From Cliona cf. orientalis (lineage: Eukaryota > Porifera > Demospongiae > Clionaida > Clionaidae): a DNA stretch of 64,000 bases. Positions within the stretch are counted from its first letter, which is position 1. Each line of letters begins with the position of its first letter. Both the position numbers and the translations under genes were made by a program. The stretch lies in the NCBI GenBank assembly GCA_963930775.1, contig OZ005689.1:4960001-5024000 (forward strand), read 5' to 3'. The notes under the pieces were generated by a model. That model did no database searches and had not been told where the DNA came from. It saw only the letters and a program-made list of their open reading frames with translations. Below are positions 25,801 to 37,000 of this stretch, piece after piece.

Positions 25801-27055
25801 CTGAAAAATGGGAATATTTATACTGAAAGACAGGAGAGCACCTTGGAGGCACTGTACAAAGAAGCAGGTGCAAGTCACTACGAATCATCAACAATTATTT
25901 TTCAAGCTGTTGATTGCATATTATGCTAAGTGGACAAGTCATAGCTACAAGATCTTAATTGGGGTGTATGAGATGCAAGGTGAATGCACCCCAATTCAGG
26001 TTTTGTACATGTAATTGTCTTGTTGGCCCATAGCCCCTTTCGTCATTGGACACCCCTCTAGATCTGGTAGCCGGCAATTTGCCTATAAGAACTTTGGTTG
26101 CTAGGTGATGGCCAACAAAAGAGTGATGCAGGGTGAGAAATGGTGGTAAGTGTAGGTCAAACTGCATAATTAAGATCGTTCAAAATGTCAAGCTTCAAGA
26201 TACCATTTATTGCAGTGTTCTCCCCAGGCAAAATCTAAGTAGTGATAGTAGCTAGGGCATAGCTTGGGTGGAAACTGCAGCCACCTCAAAGCTTATCCAG
26301 GATTAGCACTATTCCCACATCAAAGGGAATTCTGAACTGAAGGCTTGTTGGGCCAAATGCTGAAGAGAACCACTGAATAGTAAGTATATGGGAAGGGTAT
26401 CCTCACTCCAGCCTTTGCCTTCACCTGCCTGTCCAAACAGTGGTAAAAAATGGTAGTAAGTGTACAGAGGAAAAAAAGGTGTAAATCACTCAAGATTTCA
26501 AGCCTCAAGAACATGTTGATTGCATGCACAGACAGCCACTCCATGACATGGAGGTTTGCCTGAAGAGAATTCCAGCAGCAGAGTCAGTCAAGCACCACAA
26601 AAAGTAGTTGTAGTACAACTTATTATCCCATCAAACATGCACACTACATTCACAGTTCCTGTGGAGCATTTCTGGGATATATACACACATACTAGTGGTA
26701 TATTGGTTGTGAGTTGCTGCACCAGTGTAGGATTGATTAAGATTTCAGACTCCTTCATCAGCTGCAATAATACACACTTATAAGAATTACATAATGACAT
26801 TAATTCTAAGACTGTCCTAGCTTGCCATGCCAGCTAAAGATAACTGGATATGCATTGAGCAGGAATAAGCTGTTTGGCAGAAGCACCTCAAAAGCAGCCC
26901 CGCCAAAACCAATGCATACTTCCACACATCACAAAGTGATTCACTGCCATTTCAATGAATATGCTCCCAAATTTAATAGGCTCACCTTTAGTACACTATG
27001 CACATACTCATTCACACACACTCTCTCTCCTTCTTGCTCTCCTTCTCTGTCTATA

Positions 27056-27090
<35 letters not shown>

Positions 27091-29607
27091 GATCCCTCCC
27101 CCTCTCCTCTTCCTCTTCCTCCTCCTCCTCCTCCTCCTCCTCTCTCTCTCTCCCCCCCCCTCTCTCTCTCACATGCACGCACGCACGCATGCATGCACGC
27201 ACAGACAGACAGACAGTGACACGATCTGTCAGCACAGTTGTGCTCAGTAGGAGACAGCCACAAACCTCAACCACTCATGCATGCATGTAGAGTGAGTGCT
27301 GCCATGGTCTATCCAGGCCCACCACAGACAAAACCAGAGGTATGGAATGAAACCACAGTGGTATGGAATGAGGATAGGATCACTGGCCAGTAGCCACACT
27401 GGGCTATCAGCTGTGACAGGAACAGAGGATAAAAAAAACCTTGGAGACCAATTTGAGCTCCAGGGTGCAGTAATTAGCAGCTGACATGTGCACTTGGAAT
27501 TTGGATTTTTTTAAAGAGCTGCACTCCTAAAAAGTGATAATTATGTGCAATCAGCAGTAAATCAAAGGCATTGTGCCAGGATACAAGGGCTACTTTTAGC
27601 AAATTAGTATCACTCGTGACATAACCGCGCCCATTGGATTGAAATCTGGCAACGGTAACTGTAGTTCGCGGTAGCAGATTGCAATCGGTCCAAGAAGGCT
27701 CAAGGGTTAGAGTTGGCAGGTAGTGGCGGAAGGTAAGAGGTCTACCAGGGGGACAGGTGAAAGTCGGCCATGCCAGAGTAGTGATGACTACGTCTATCTA
27801 TGCTAGATCCACCATGTGCAAGGTCACGAGTAGATTTACCTTTAGTGAGGGTGAGTAGGTCGAGAAGCAGACAGAGATACCAGTCCTCCAGCAGCGCCAT
27901 GAGTACCCATGCAAGTCCATGCCTTGTCCTTTGATGGTGTTCTAAAGTCCACAAGCTAGATGCATGCAACAATATTTGTGTACGTGTGCGATTTATCACA
28001 ACACCAGTCCGTATACTAGATCTAAAAATAGTAACAATCACTGCTTAAGTCACAAGGATTATATATAGCATAGATTAAAGTATTTGAACTACCCCAAGGG
28101 CTATTGGAAGTAAATGTTGGGAGGAAAGTTTTAATCCTGGACCACTTCAAGGTTGTTCACAAGCTCTACTTTCCTCCATATCAAAGGGAATTTCATGTAC
28201 TTAATTAACAGGGAATACTACAGATCTGTGGTGCTGGCTCTTCAGAAAGGAGGAAATTAGACACATTCCAATAGTAGCTACATGTACTTTCTATGCACAC
28301 TTAGAAATTTGTGAAAGCAAGCAAAAAATAAATTGTGAGTACAAGTATAATATCAAGGTACATGCTGTACTTTAAACAGTCCTCAGGGTACTATTGAAAC
28401 ATGAACTAGTAGCCAAAGTGAAGGATACAGTAGCAAATAGCTAAATAAATTTGGCTAGTGTGCTAGGGATCAACCTTTGACAGGGATCAACTGTACAGAA
28501 ACATCTTGCAAGCCAGTGTTCTCCCCAAGTGAAATTCAAGGCCAGGCCTGACAGGAGTGCATGGTTAGGGTGGAGCCTGTACCCATATCAAAGCTTTTGG
28601 ATTTTCCATCATTCCCACATCAAAGCAAAGTCTGCACTGGAGACTTGTCGGGCAGACATGCCTTATGTATACTGGGAAGAACACTGTAAGCTTGTCCTAA
28701 CAAATAATTAACGTACCTCGTTGACTGCGGGCTCTGGTCCAGGTTTGATGAGCAGCTGTTCGCTGAAGTCGAGCATCCTCCTAGGAGACGTCAGCTTCCT
28801 CCTCCTTCTCCCGCGGGTGTGTGCCAGGACACGCCCACTTTGCCGGGGCTTCGTGACAACGGAGTCTACACCAAAGAACTTTGTCCTGCTTTTCTTTCGT
28901 GAGCTGAACCTCCTGCAAATGATATAGATTAAGAGTGAATGTGGAAAACGGTGTAAAATGTAATTTTTGTATCCATACTGTTTGTTAGCTATACCGTGTT
29001 TATGCTAATAGAATGCAAGCTAAAAAATAATTACGATTTTAATTTTAGTGCAATTTTCTAGTAAAGGTCGTCACATTCTACATTAAGATGTGTCATGAGA
29101 AGTCCTAGAACGTGAATTTTCTTGCTCTAATTAGATCTTGCGTTTTTATTTGCATAAATACAGTATACTAGGTACATGATTGTAGATGAACAAATAATAT
29201 AAGTACAGAGAAAGAAATTATTGTAATGCGTACCTATAGTCCTGCATTTCCTCCTCCTCTTCTGCATCATTCTCCAACTCAGATAGCGACCCTCTGGGAG
29301 TTTCCACATTGTTGCCACGGTAACAGCGTATGTCCAAAAGATCTTCAGGGCTCTCAGGTGGAGTATGAAGACCAAAATTTAGCGTCATCTCGGGAAGATC
29401 ATCCGGGGCCAAGGCTGAGGGGGGTTTGGGAACGGTCCTCTTCGAGCGAGATATTCCCTTTCTGCCTCTGTCACGGTCGGAGGAAGATGGAGGGGTAAGG
29501 ATTAGGGAGGAAGAAGGGAAAAGACTGGGAGATGCTCCGTTGGAAAAGTAGCTGCTATCTCCATGGCCACGTGGATACATCAGAGTCGAAAAGTTTAAGG
29601 CTTGCAT
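15524..29607 (-). CDS. DNMT3: DNA (cytosine-5)-methyltransferase 3, complete catalytic protein (15 exons)
   Basis: De novo CpG methyltransferase, nuclear. Exons: 29234-29607 (open to 29643), 28717-28912, 24871-25278, 24151-24252, 22274-22732, 21742-21877, 20140-20261, 19624-19791, 19019-19150, 18160-18387, 17747-17837, 17162-17310, 16656-16831, 16091-16213, 15524-15782. All join in phase, giving about 1040 residues from the MQALNF Met. Domains: basic/Ser-rich N-terminus (about 1-250); PWWP with DWWPG (about 255-360); a linker with an RG-rich stretch ([14 protein letters not shown]); ADD with Cys pairs CIGC, CKEC, CTIC, CAPC, CYMC (about 560-700); catalytic domain with motif I LFDGIATG, motif IV SPCN, motif [14 protein letters not shown], and motif [13 protein letters not shown] near the end. 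All catalytic residues expected for DNMT3A/B are present. The first coding exon is uncertain: a splice acceptor at 29643 could link to an exon further right. Confidence 0.93.
15813..15909. repeat. (AG)n microsatellite in last DNMT3 intron
   Basis: About 27 uninterrupted AG units followed by AGG runs, starting about 30 bp upstream of the last exon's acceptor, so on the coding strand it supplies a long CT tract. Confidence 0.95.
16387..16553. mobile_element. MITE-like element, CAGTGTTCTCCCC termini, 5-bp TSD
   Basis: Ends CAGTGTTCTCCCCA / TGGGGAGAACACTG are inverted repeats and are flanked by the direct repeat TACAG (16382-16386, 16554-16558). Relatives lie at 26213-26375 and 28514-28686, all in DNMT3 introns. 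Confidence 0.8.
16839..16893. repeat. (TG)n microsatellite
   Basis: TG dinucleotide run passing into TGCG units, in a DNMT3 intron just upstream of the exon carrying HRARYFWGN. Confidence 0.95.
17311..17455. repeat. Polypurine tract in DNMT3 intron
   Basis: Almost pure A/G on the plus strand directly next to the acceptor of the exon carrying the ENV motif. It acts as an unusually long polypyrimidine tract on the coding strand. Confidence 0.85.
17884..18115. mobile_element. TA-type MITE, CCGGAAA…TTTCCGGCTATACGGTA termini
   Basis: Imperfect inverted ends with GAGAAAA(G)TTTT / GAAAGTTTTCTCCCTCG blocks. Same family as 23592-23802 and as diverged copies at about 35205-35373, 44836-45022 and 50327-50495. 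Confidence 0.65.
18655..19036 (-). repeat. Four tandem copies of an exon end plus splice donor
   Basis: Four roughly 90-120-bp tandem units, each containing the sense of 'NDHEM-Y' (GACCATGAGATG…) followed by GTGAGC. The rightmost unit is the true 3' end of the DNMT3 exon 19019-19150 with its donor. The other three lie downstream in the intron and keep a donor-like GTGAGC or ATGTGAGC. Confidence 0.8.
19347..19543. mobile_element. TA-type MITE, ATAAATCGCGAATATTTCG termini
   Basis: Inverted ends TACCATAAATCGCGAATATT and AATATTTGCGATTTACGGTA. It provides an uninterrupted copy for comparison with the nested element at 32228-32815. Confidence 0.75.
20487..20800. repeat. Dispersed repeat, inverted relative of 11163-11512
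   Basis: Shares the GTATAGAAGCAC fold-back and the CCCTGGCCCTCAGGAACTG block with the copy in the Ig gene, in opposite orientation. It lies in the DNMT3 intron between the exon carrying the ADD CIGC/CKEC finger and the upstream exon. Confidence 0.55.
22778..22957. mobile_element. TA-type MITE
   Basis: Inverted ends TACCATAGATTAGGAAATTT and the complement of …AATATCCTGATCTACGGTA, directly upstream of a DNMT3 exon. Confidence 0.65.
23592..23802. mobile_element. TA-type MITE, near-perfect TIRs
   Basis: Ends TACCGTATAGCGGGAAATTT and AAATTTCCCGCTATACGGTA are exact inverted repeats. Internal GCGAAAGTTTTCTCC blocks repeat. Best-preserved member of its family in the window. Confidence 0.85.
26213..26375. 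mobile_element. MITE-like element, CAGTGTTCTCCCC family
   Basis: Same termini (CAGTGTTCTCCCCAGG … AGAGAACCACTG) and internal TTCCCACATCAAAG block as 16387-16553 in inverse orientation. More diverged at the right end. Confidence 0.65.
27015..27230. repeat. Compound simple repeat
   Basis: Pyrimidine-rich run: CTGT units, CT units, TCC units, polyC, CT, then GCAC/GCAT and ACAG units. Frames through it encode only low-complexity sequence. Confidence 0.9.
28514..28686. mobile_element. MITE-like element, CAGTGTTCTCCCC family
   Basis: Ends CAGTGTTCTCCCCA and GGGAAGAACACTG. Imperfect 5-bp flanks CAAGC / TAAGC. Located 30 bp from a DNMT3 exon. Confidence 0.75.
28992..29165. mobile_element. TA-type MITE, TACCGTGTTTATGCTAATAG termini
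   Basis: The left end TACCGTGTTTATGCTAATAG and right end TTTGCATAAATACAGTA are imperfect inverted repeats; an inner CTTGC-type block also repeats. Diverged relatives recur in array spacers (about 41050-41215, 46905, 51855, 54740-54960). Confidence 0.65.
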
Positions 29608-31095
29608 TGGGTTGGATATCCTGGTGATGGGGATTGCAATATTCTGAAGGGCACAACACTGACGCTCTTCAGAGGCTCTCAACCTGTATGCATCAATCCC
29701 AATGATGATGAGAGGGGTCATGGGCCAACAAAATAATTGGACCTTAACTGGATCGTGCATCTCAATTAAGGTCATAATAGTGTGCATGTAGGCTTCACAC
29801 ATACTGGTTTGCCTATTAATATTATTTTTTTTACTGAAATCATAGCTGCAAAGGCTCCATAGTAAAGAGGGAAGAGTGCATGTATAATTATTACACCATT
29901 TCCTGTGGGGTCTATAATGAAAATACCAAAAAATGCATGCATAATATTTAATAATATTGAGAACTGACTGTAGCATGGATGGAGGGTGAAACAAAAGACT
30001 CTTAGTCATTGAGGGGAGGCTGGCAAGGCGTCAGTCATGGACCTCAATAATGTGCTAACAGGCAATTGGGAGGCTGTCTACAAGGGAAAGTATTCTTTGC
30101 TACACCCGAAGCCCCACTGGGAGCAGGATATTACGGAAACAAACGAGCTGCCTTACCGTGAATGGAGCTACATGCACAGCATGCAGAACCACGAAAATCG
30201 TTAACACTCGAGTAAGCAGACCAATCTGCAGGTTTAGAATAACCAAGGAGGAGTCGAGTACAAGGTGTACCAACCTCTATTGGATTAGGCTATGGGATGC
30301 ACAAAGGATCTGAAAATGCTCAAATTGCTTCATGCAAATTAGCTCTTCTTTATCGCTGAATTATCACCCGAGATATATGAAACAGGATCTAGGCTATAGG
30401 ACTAGCTACAGCTACACGCATGCACAACAAACTTACGATTGCATCTCTTATCTAAATTCGTTGCTGCACAATTCTCAGGCCTCTCTAGCTCTTGGCTTTG
30501 CCATCGGATACTCTCGGGACAGCTGCTTCACCGTGAACCAGAGCTGCAGTTTTATAGACAGGAAAAAACAACCGATAAAACTTATTACCCCGGTTGAGTG
30601 GTACATCTGCTTCTTCCGTTGTCACTCACTCTAGTTGTCACTGCACTAGCAATCTTACTATTGATCAACTTCCTGCGAACTGTTCAGTGGAAGCTACCAC
30701 TAGAAACAGCTGCAGCCAATAGTGTAGTGGGCCATGGGAAAACGTGACTGCAAACAACTTTGCAGTAGTGACTGCACCGATAGCGGAGTGCAGAGGATAC
30801 TCCACTGTCACTAGCAAGTTATATAATATCTGAAAGAGCGACCCACACTTACCTCTGCACTGCTCTCTGATGTCAAGAAGTGATTGCAGCAGCTTGCAAA
30901 ACGTGCCGAAGTGGAATCTGCACAGGTAGCGCTAATACTGCACTGTATTATCAGAGGATGCATATCTGCATAATCAACTACACGTGGGACGTGAACGGAG
31001 ATTGGGCCGCGTATACGGAGTTATGGCGTTGTTGTGTCACATGACAAGCATATGACGGATTGGTGACCTTTTGACCTTTAGTGCAGAGAGAAAAC
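29608..31095. promoter_or_regulatory. Head-to-head region between DNMT3 and NDUFS2
   Basis: About 1.45 kb separates the DNMT3 start (minus) from the NDUFS2 ATG (plus). The DNMT3 frame is open to 30009, so some of this may be 5' exon or UTR. The 100 bp before the NDUFS2 ATG are less AT-rich. No TATA box is obvious near either start. It may act as a bidirectional promoter (inference). Confidence 0.4.
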
Positions 31096-34000
31096 ATGGC
31101 TGCATTCAGGCGAGGAGTTTCGTTACTCTCCTCGCTGCGCTGTCCTTCTCTACTCCGTATCGGTAGAGCGACAAGGCTCAGCTGCACCAGGTGAGTTTAA
31201 CAGTAGAATAATTTCGTATAATTTTGGGCTCCTTGACGCTTTTATTGCTTTCGGTTGCAGGCGCTATACTCAAAGCGTACAGACTGGTTTAAAGGCTGAA
31301 GATGAATCACAGAAAGAGCTAGAGCCGCTCAAGCTTCCCGGGAGGCTTGCAGAGTACACAGGCAATGTCATGTATCCAAACGAGGATTCAGCTGTGTGGG
31401 ATGTGAATGGTATTAAGCCTAATTTGAAGGGGAGAGAGAGAGAGAGGGAGTGGGGGAGGGTGACAGAGGGGTGAGTGAGAGGGAGGGGCAAGGAATGAAT
31501 TGCGTAATGAGCGTCATGCATTTGGGGACTCTGAGGGCTTAGCTCAGCTGCTTGAAAAGGGTGAGATTGTATGAAATGTCTGATTACATATACACTGTAA
31601 AGCACAGCTGCCTTGCTACTTAATTAAGTAATTTATCAGAGTACATGTACTTCGTTTAGTAAGAGTCCCTCTACATGTGTATACCACTTCACAGAGCCAG
31701 TGCCTGGGAAAACTGTGACCAGTCTGACAATGAACTTTGGACCCCAGCACCCTGCTGCTCATGGTGTGCTCAGATTGGTCATGGAGATAGACGGAGAGGT
31801 AAGGTGGGAGAGAGGGAGGGGAGGGAGAGTGTGTGAGAGAGGGAGGGAGGAAGGGAGGGAGGGAGGGAGAGCAAGCAAAGGTCATGCACTGGAGAGCTAA
31901 GAACATGGAATGATTGGAAACTGTATCTGCTAAAAGCCAGTACTACCCGTTTTTTTTTTCTTTATGATAATTTTATGCGTAAGTATGCAAGGGACACATA
32001 AAATAGTGCAGAAAAAGCACTAGTGCAAAGTATGTATCCATGAGAGTGACATAAAAATTATACCCGTTGTGTTGTCTATACATATGATATTATACTCTCT
32101 CTACTACTACATGAATAATTACATATATGTACAATTATAAGAATTAAGTCTGAAAAGGTTGCTTGTATCCAAGCCTAGTTTCTCGACACCATACAGAGAT
32201 TTGCAGGTATGGGATAATTAATTAATATACCGTTGAATTGCGAATATTTCATCTCTAACTATTATTTCATGCAATAATTTTTCGTATTAAATACCGTAGA
32301 AACTGGTTGTTAAGCGCTGCTCGCTGTTAAGCGCATACTTTTTATTAAGCGCATAGTTTTGTGCGAGCCTTACCGCTCTTTGTTAGGCGCATATGTCCAG
32401 CAGGCCACCTGAACGACAAGCGATCGGTTACATGAGCCCAGAAAGAAGGATAGAAGTATACTGGAGAAGAAAACGTCGAGAATTACGCTCTCTGGTCGCT
32501 TCTTGGCCATCGTTGTAGGTCTATCTACCCTCGACACGTTCTTTACGCACGCCCCACCTACCGTGTTTTAGCACTTTTAATTAAGCGCATGCTTCCTGTT
32601 AAGCGCATATTTTTTGTTAAGCGCATATTTTCTTGCTGCCGCGTGTTATAAGCACATGCGCTTAACAACCAGTTTCTACGGTAATTTTCAGACAAACGAC
32701 CCTCTACTGCATTATCATTAGTATTGCGCATATATTTTTGTGCGTTTAACTTTTGCACAAGCCAGGCTATCCGATAATCACGGTTTTAATAACGAAATAT
32801 TCGTGATTTATGGTGGTTGTGTGGATGATGCAACGGCTATGAATCTGATCCTGTGTAATATGGTGGCGCAGTGGTAGTGCAGCTGATTTGTTATATAATA
32901 TAATAATGATAGTTTCTTCTCTATAACATACACTATAAGTATGTTTATCTGACTATGGTGTAACACAAGTTACCACCAGTAATAATCATTATTTGTTCAG
33001 TAATAATGTGCATTCATCACATTGTTGGCCATCACTATTCCTCTCATGTTGCACATCCACTTGGTTATTAGGTCTTGAAATTGAACAATAACAACACAGC
33101 CTTCGGTAAATCGGTTTTATAATTCTATATGCAGCATAGCCATATAGAGCAATGTGGGGAGCCAGTAGGCAAAGTAGTAGCACGGAAAGGATGAAGTAGG
33201 TGTGAACATTAACGGTAGCAAAATAAGCCAGTTGTAAGATAAAAGCAGTCAGGGCAAGCAAAAGGCTCTGAATTATGTTAGCACTGTTCTCTTTGCAAGG
33301 ACGTGCGATTGCATAAAGCAGAGAAACTGACACTAATATTAGCTGAATAATCGGCAATAGGCCTCCTCTGATTTTAAAACTGATGCACCCAGAAGAAATC
33401 AAGAGAAGAATTATAAAATGAGCACCAGATATAGCTCTGAAATCTCTCTTTCCATCACTACCATCTTTATAGTAACCTTGAAACGTTTCAACGAATATCC
33501 ATAGACTCTGTCGCAATCTTGAAAATGGGCAGCAGTGCAGTAACTTTTGTAAAACTCTGGTTGGATAGAGACAGAGAAGAAACGTTGGGACGGCGGTAAT
33601 CATGACCAAGGAGACAACTGCTGTAATTAAGTATGGAATGTGCTGGTTGGAAGAAAAATAAATTGATGGACTAAAGTACAAAACTTGCCTCATATAGGCC
33701 CAGCCATCAGTGTTAAATGCATAATAAGATAACTCGTATAGGCAAAGATTTGACACGATTGTAATCTTTGATACGGAAAGCAATAAAAATGTTGAAAAAG
33801 AATTAACTATGGAAGCCCTCGGATCCCATGCTCGTCTGAACAATGCGAATAGTTTGTGAAAAGGCTTCCACAAGACGACTATCAATTTAAAATTTCCAGC
33901 ATGTAGTTCAATGCACATAAAAGTTGCAATGATCAAAAGAAGTGGTAAAACTACATAAAAATACTCCAGAGTTAGTGCCTGTAAGTTGTTTAAGTGCCTA

Positions 34001-37000
34001 CTAACACAAAATGGTGGGATTAAATAGCGAAAAAAGTCTAAATTCCAAATGCCACATAACAGCCTTACCAAGTGCAAGAGGTACTTCAAATGACCATGTG
34101 TTACCATTTTCGTCGTCATAGGAACGTACATTCGATCAATTATACAGTATGTCTGACACATGAGCACAAACCCTCTGAATGGTGGTGCAGTGGCTTTGAT
34201 GTTTAGCAAGACGATAATCACGTAGAAGACGGTGATAAAAATCGTAACCAATCCCAGGTAGAGCAACCAACCAAGATTATCATCCTTACACTCCACACAC
34301 ATAAGACTAAAAGCATACACTGCTGGGCCATACCCTGGCTTACAGCTGGTACACAGCAAACCCTCTCGGTTGTATGCTCCACAAGTCAAATCTGTCAGCT
34401 CTGCCAATGAATAGTTAGAAGATATACCATAAAAACCTATCAAAATATTATGACACCATGATATATTTTGAGGAATATAGGGGCACTGTCCAATTGCAGT
34501 CATTTTTAGAGAATCATTCGCATTGTAACTCACACACTGTCCAGCCGTTACACAGGCAATTTTGTCTTCATTATGCAAAATAATTGATCGTCCCACATAC
34601 TTCGTGTGCTTGCACAGGACCTTTAGTGGTAAATCTCCATAGTTTTCTAAGTTTGGTCTAACATGGGACTCGGATGGTGCTGGTATTCTGACAGTCTCAC
34701 TAGTACTACTATTATTATCACTGTTATCTCTCCCAGCAATAATAATTTGAAGTAATTGGAAAATTGGCATCAAGATAACGACCAGCAAGACTTTATTCAC
34801 CAGCATTTTGTAGTGAGACTTTTCAGGCACAGTTCAACTTGGCCTTGGTGAAAAATGTCACAATGACTGGTCTTTTTATACCAACATCTATATAAACATG
34901 AAACTGAATAATACTACAAGAGTCTATTTCGTAAATATACCAGGAGAGTGTTGAATAGCCTTAAAGTTAGCAATAACTACTTAGCTAGAACAGCTAAATA
35001 AGTGAGTTTTTACAGTCACGCAAACATGTAAACATCAACAAATTAATGTCAAGGTATGTTGACCTGGAGCAGAGGCAAACATTCATAATCATAATCATAA
35101 GCAAAACGCTCACACCCCCGGCCTTTTCTCAGAAATTCATACTGCATCTTGAGTAATGCAGTATAGCATCTTAGCTGAGTGGTTGTACATGTACATGTAC
35201 TGTATATATAGCGGGAGGCTTTCGAGGGAGAAAATTTTCATGAATTTCCTGCCACCCGTGAAAGTTTGGATGTCACACCAACCTATGTGATTTAGCATTC
35301 CATGAACATTTTCTCCACGAAAGATTCACTTCCTACTGATCTGCGAAAGGTTTCTCCCTCGAGTATTCCCGGTATGTCCTCGTTAATTTTCAGAACAAAT
35401 TTTATTATATCTCATTGATATTGTGAGTCAAACCAAACAGGCGAGGGTATTCATTACTTTATAGAGATTGGTATTAAGGGTAATAACTTCATCCACACAA
35501 CTATGTTAAATTAACTACAGCATGGGAAATTGGTACACCAGTATGTTGTACTGTAGAATGCCGCAATTACGCCCCTAGCTCCTCCCCTCATGCATAAGTC
35601 CCCTGCACTGTTAGCTCAAGTTCCTGCATAGGTAGTTTTGTCTTGCGTATAAGCCTCCCCCTCGATCCCTGACAGTAAAATGCATGTAGATATTAAAGTC
35701 TATAAGCCAATAACAGTAGCTATAGCTACAGCTAGCAAAATAGCTATTTGTGTCATATTATACAATGTACCTTACTTTGTTGTTTTTCTCGAGTTTTGCC
35801 CATCAAACAGCCAGAGAAAGTACAGAGATTGCGTACCATTTGACGGTCGGTAATGGTCATCACACGGAAATATAATGTAATGCGCGCGGGGGGGGGGGGG
35901 GGGGGGTAATCACGGGATTCTACGGTATTGCACCATCGAGAAACTAGGCTAGGACATCTGACTATATTATCTTCCCCTGTACTGTATAGTGGGTCCACTA
36001 TAGGACCAAAATTAAAAATGGATAAAGGTATTCATTAATTTGCCTGAGATTGATTTGGGTAAAAAAAAAGTCATGATCCCGACATGATTTGAACATGCAA
36101 CCTTCTGATCTGGAGTCAGATGCGCTACCATTGCGCCACAGGATCATCACAATTCTGTGTTATCTAGTTTTCATGTTGTGACAGTGAGTGATTGCATCAT
36201 TATAGTTGTGTATACAAGGAAACCCCATATGTGTGCACAATGCATGAATGGATGCTTGTACAAATATACATTTGGCTACTGTCAACACAGATTCATCACA
36301 CACACATAAAATATATTATACCTATACAGTACCACTCCTAGTTCTCTAGTTTGCCCTAGTTGTCAAGGCTAGGTGCCTATGCAACTGGCTCTGGCTTTGC
36401 CTTTGCTGAAATTATAGTAGGAGGCATATCTATAGAAATGGTGACGTTTCCATCCCGTCCCGTTCCATTTAAATGGAAATGTGTGCCCATTCCGTTCAAC
36501 AGAAAACGGGAATGGAACAGAAACATGTTTTTTAAAAAAAATTTTCCATGTGTTGTATTAGATCAAGTACAGTAATTACATGTATGTACAACTATATTAG
36601 AGAGGATTAAGGTCAGATAAGGTTCGTCGTATCCAAGCCTATAGTTTCTCAATATAATATATGGAGATTTGCAAGTACAAGATAGTTAATAAATAGATGA
36701 TGCAAACGCTATGAATCTGCCACATTCTCTATCGTATGGCACAGTAGTAGTGGGACTAGCATTTAGTTTAGTACTTCATTATCTCCCCAGTAGCAATTTA
36801 CTTTTCTGTGGTAATCATAGTGTAATGTATGATGAAACCTATGGTGTAATCTATGAGATAATTGCCAGAAAACTCGGGGCCTCACTGGAGCCTTTCTGGG
36901 ACTTGAAAATCAGTAAGTACCGTAAACTCTGGTTATTAAGCATGCTCTCTTCTCGTCATAAGCTATTGCTTACTAAGCGCATGCGCTTAATAGGCGTGGC

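Larger units (their letters stand above)
25279..28716. other. Large DNMT3 intron (3.4 kb)
   Basis: No exon or gene seen. It holds two CAGTGTTCTCCCC-type elements and a long pyrimidine-rich simple repeat. The rest is ordinary AT-rich sequence. Confidence 0.55.

Noticed and set aside
27008-27274. Arg/Glu-rich and Ser/Leu-rich frames on both strands
   Set aside because: Translations of a compound simple repeat within a DNMT3 intron.
34807-34830. Upstream GTG/TTG starts adding 7-9 residues (PEKSHYK) to array genes
   Set aside because: Not ATG. The next codon ATG is shared by all copies, has A at -3 and opens directly into the signal peptide.
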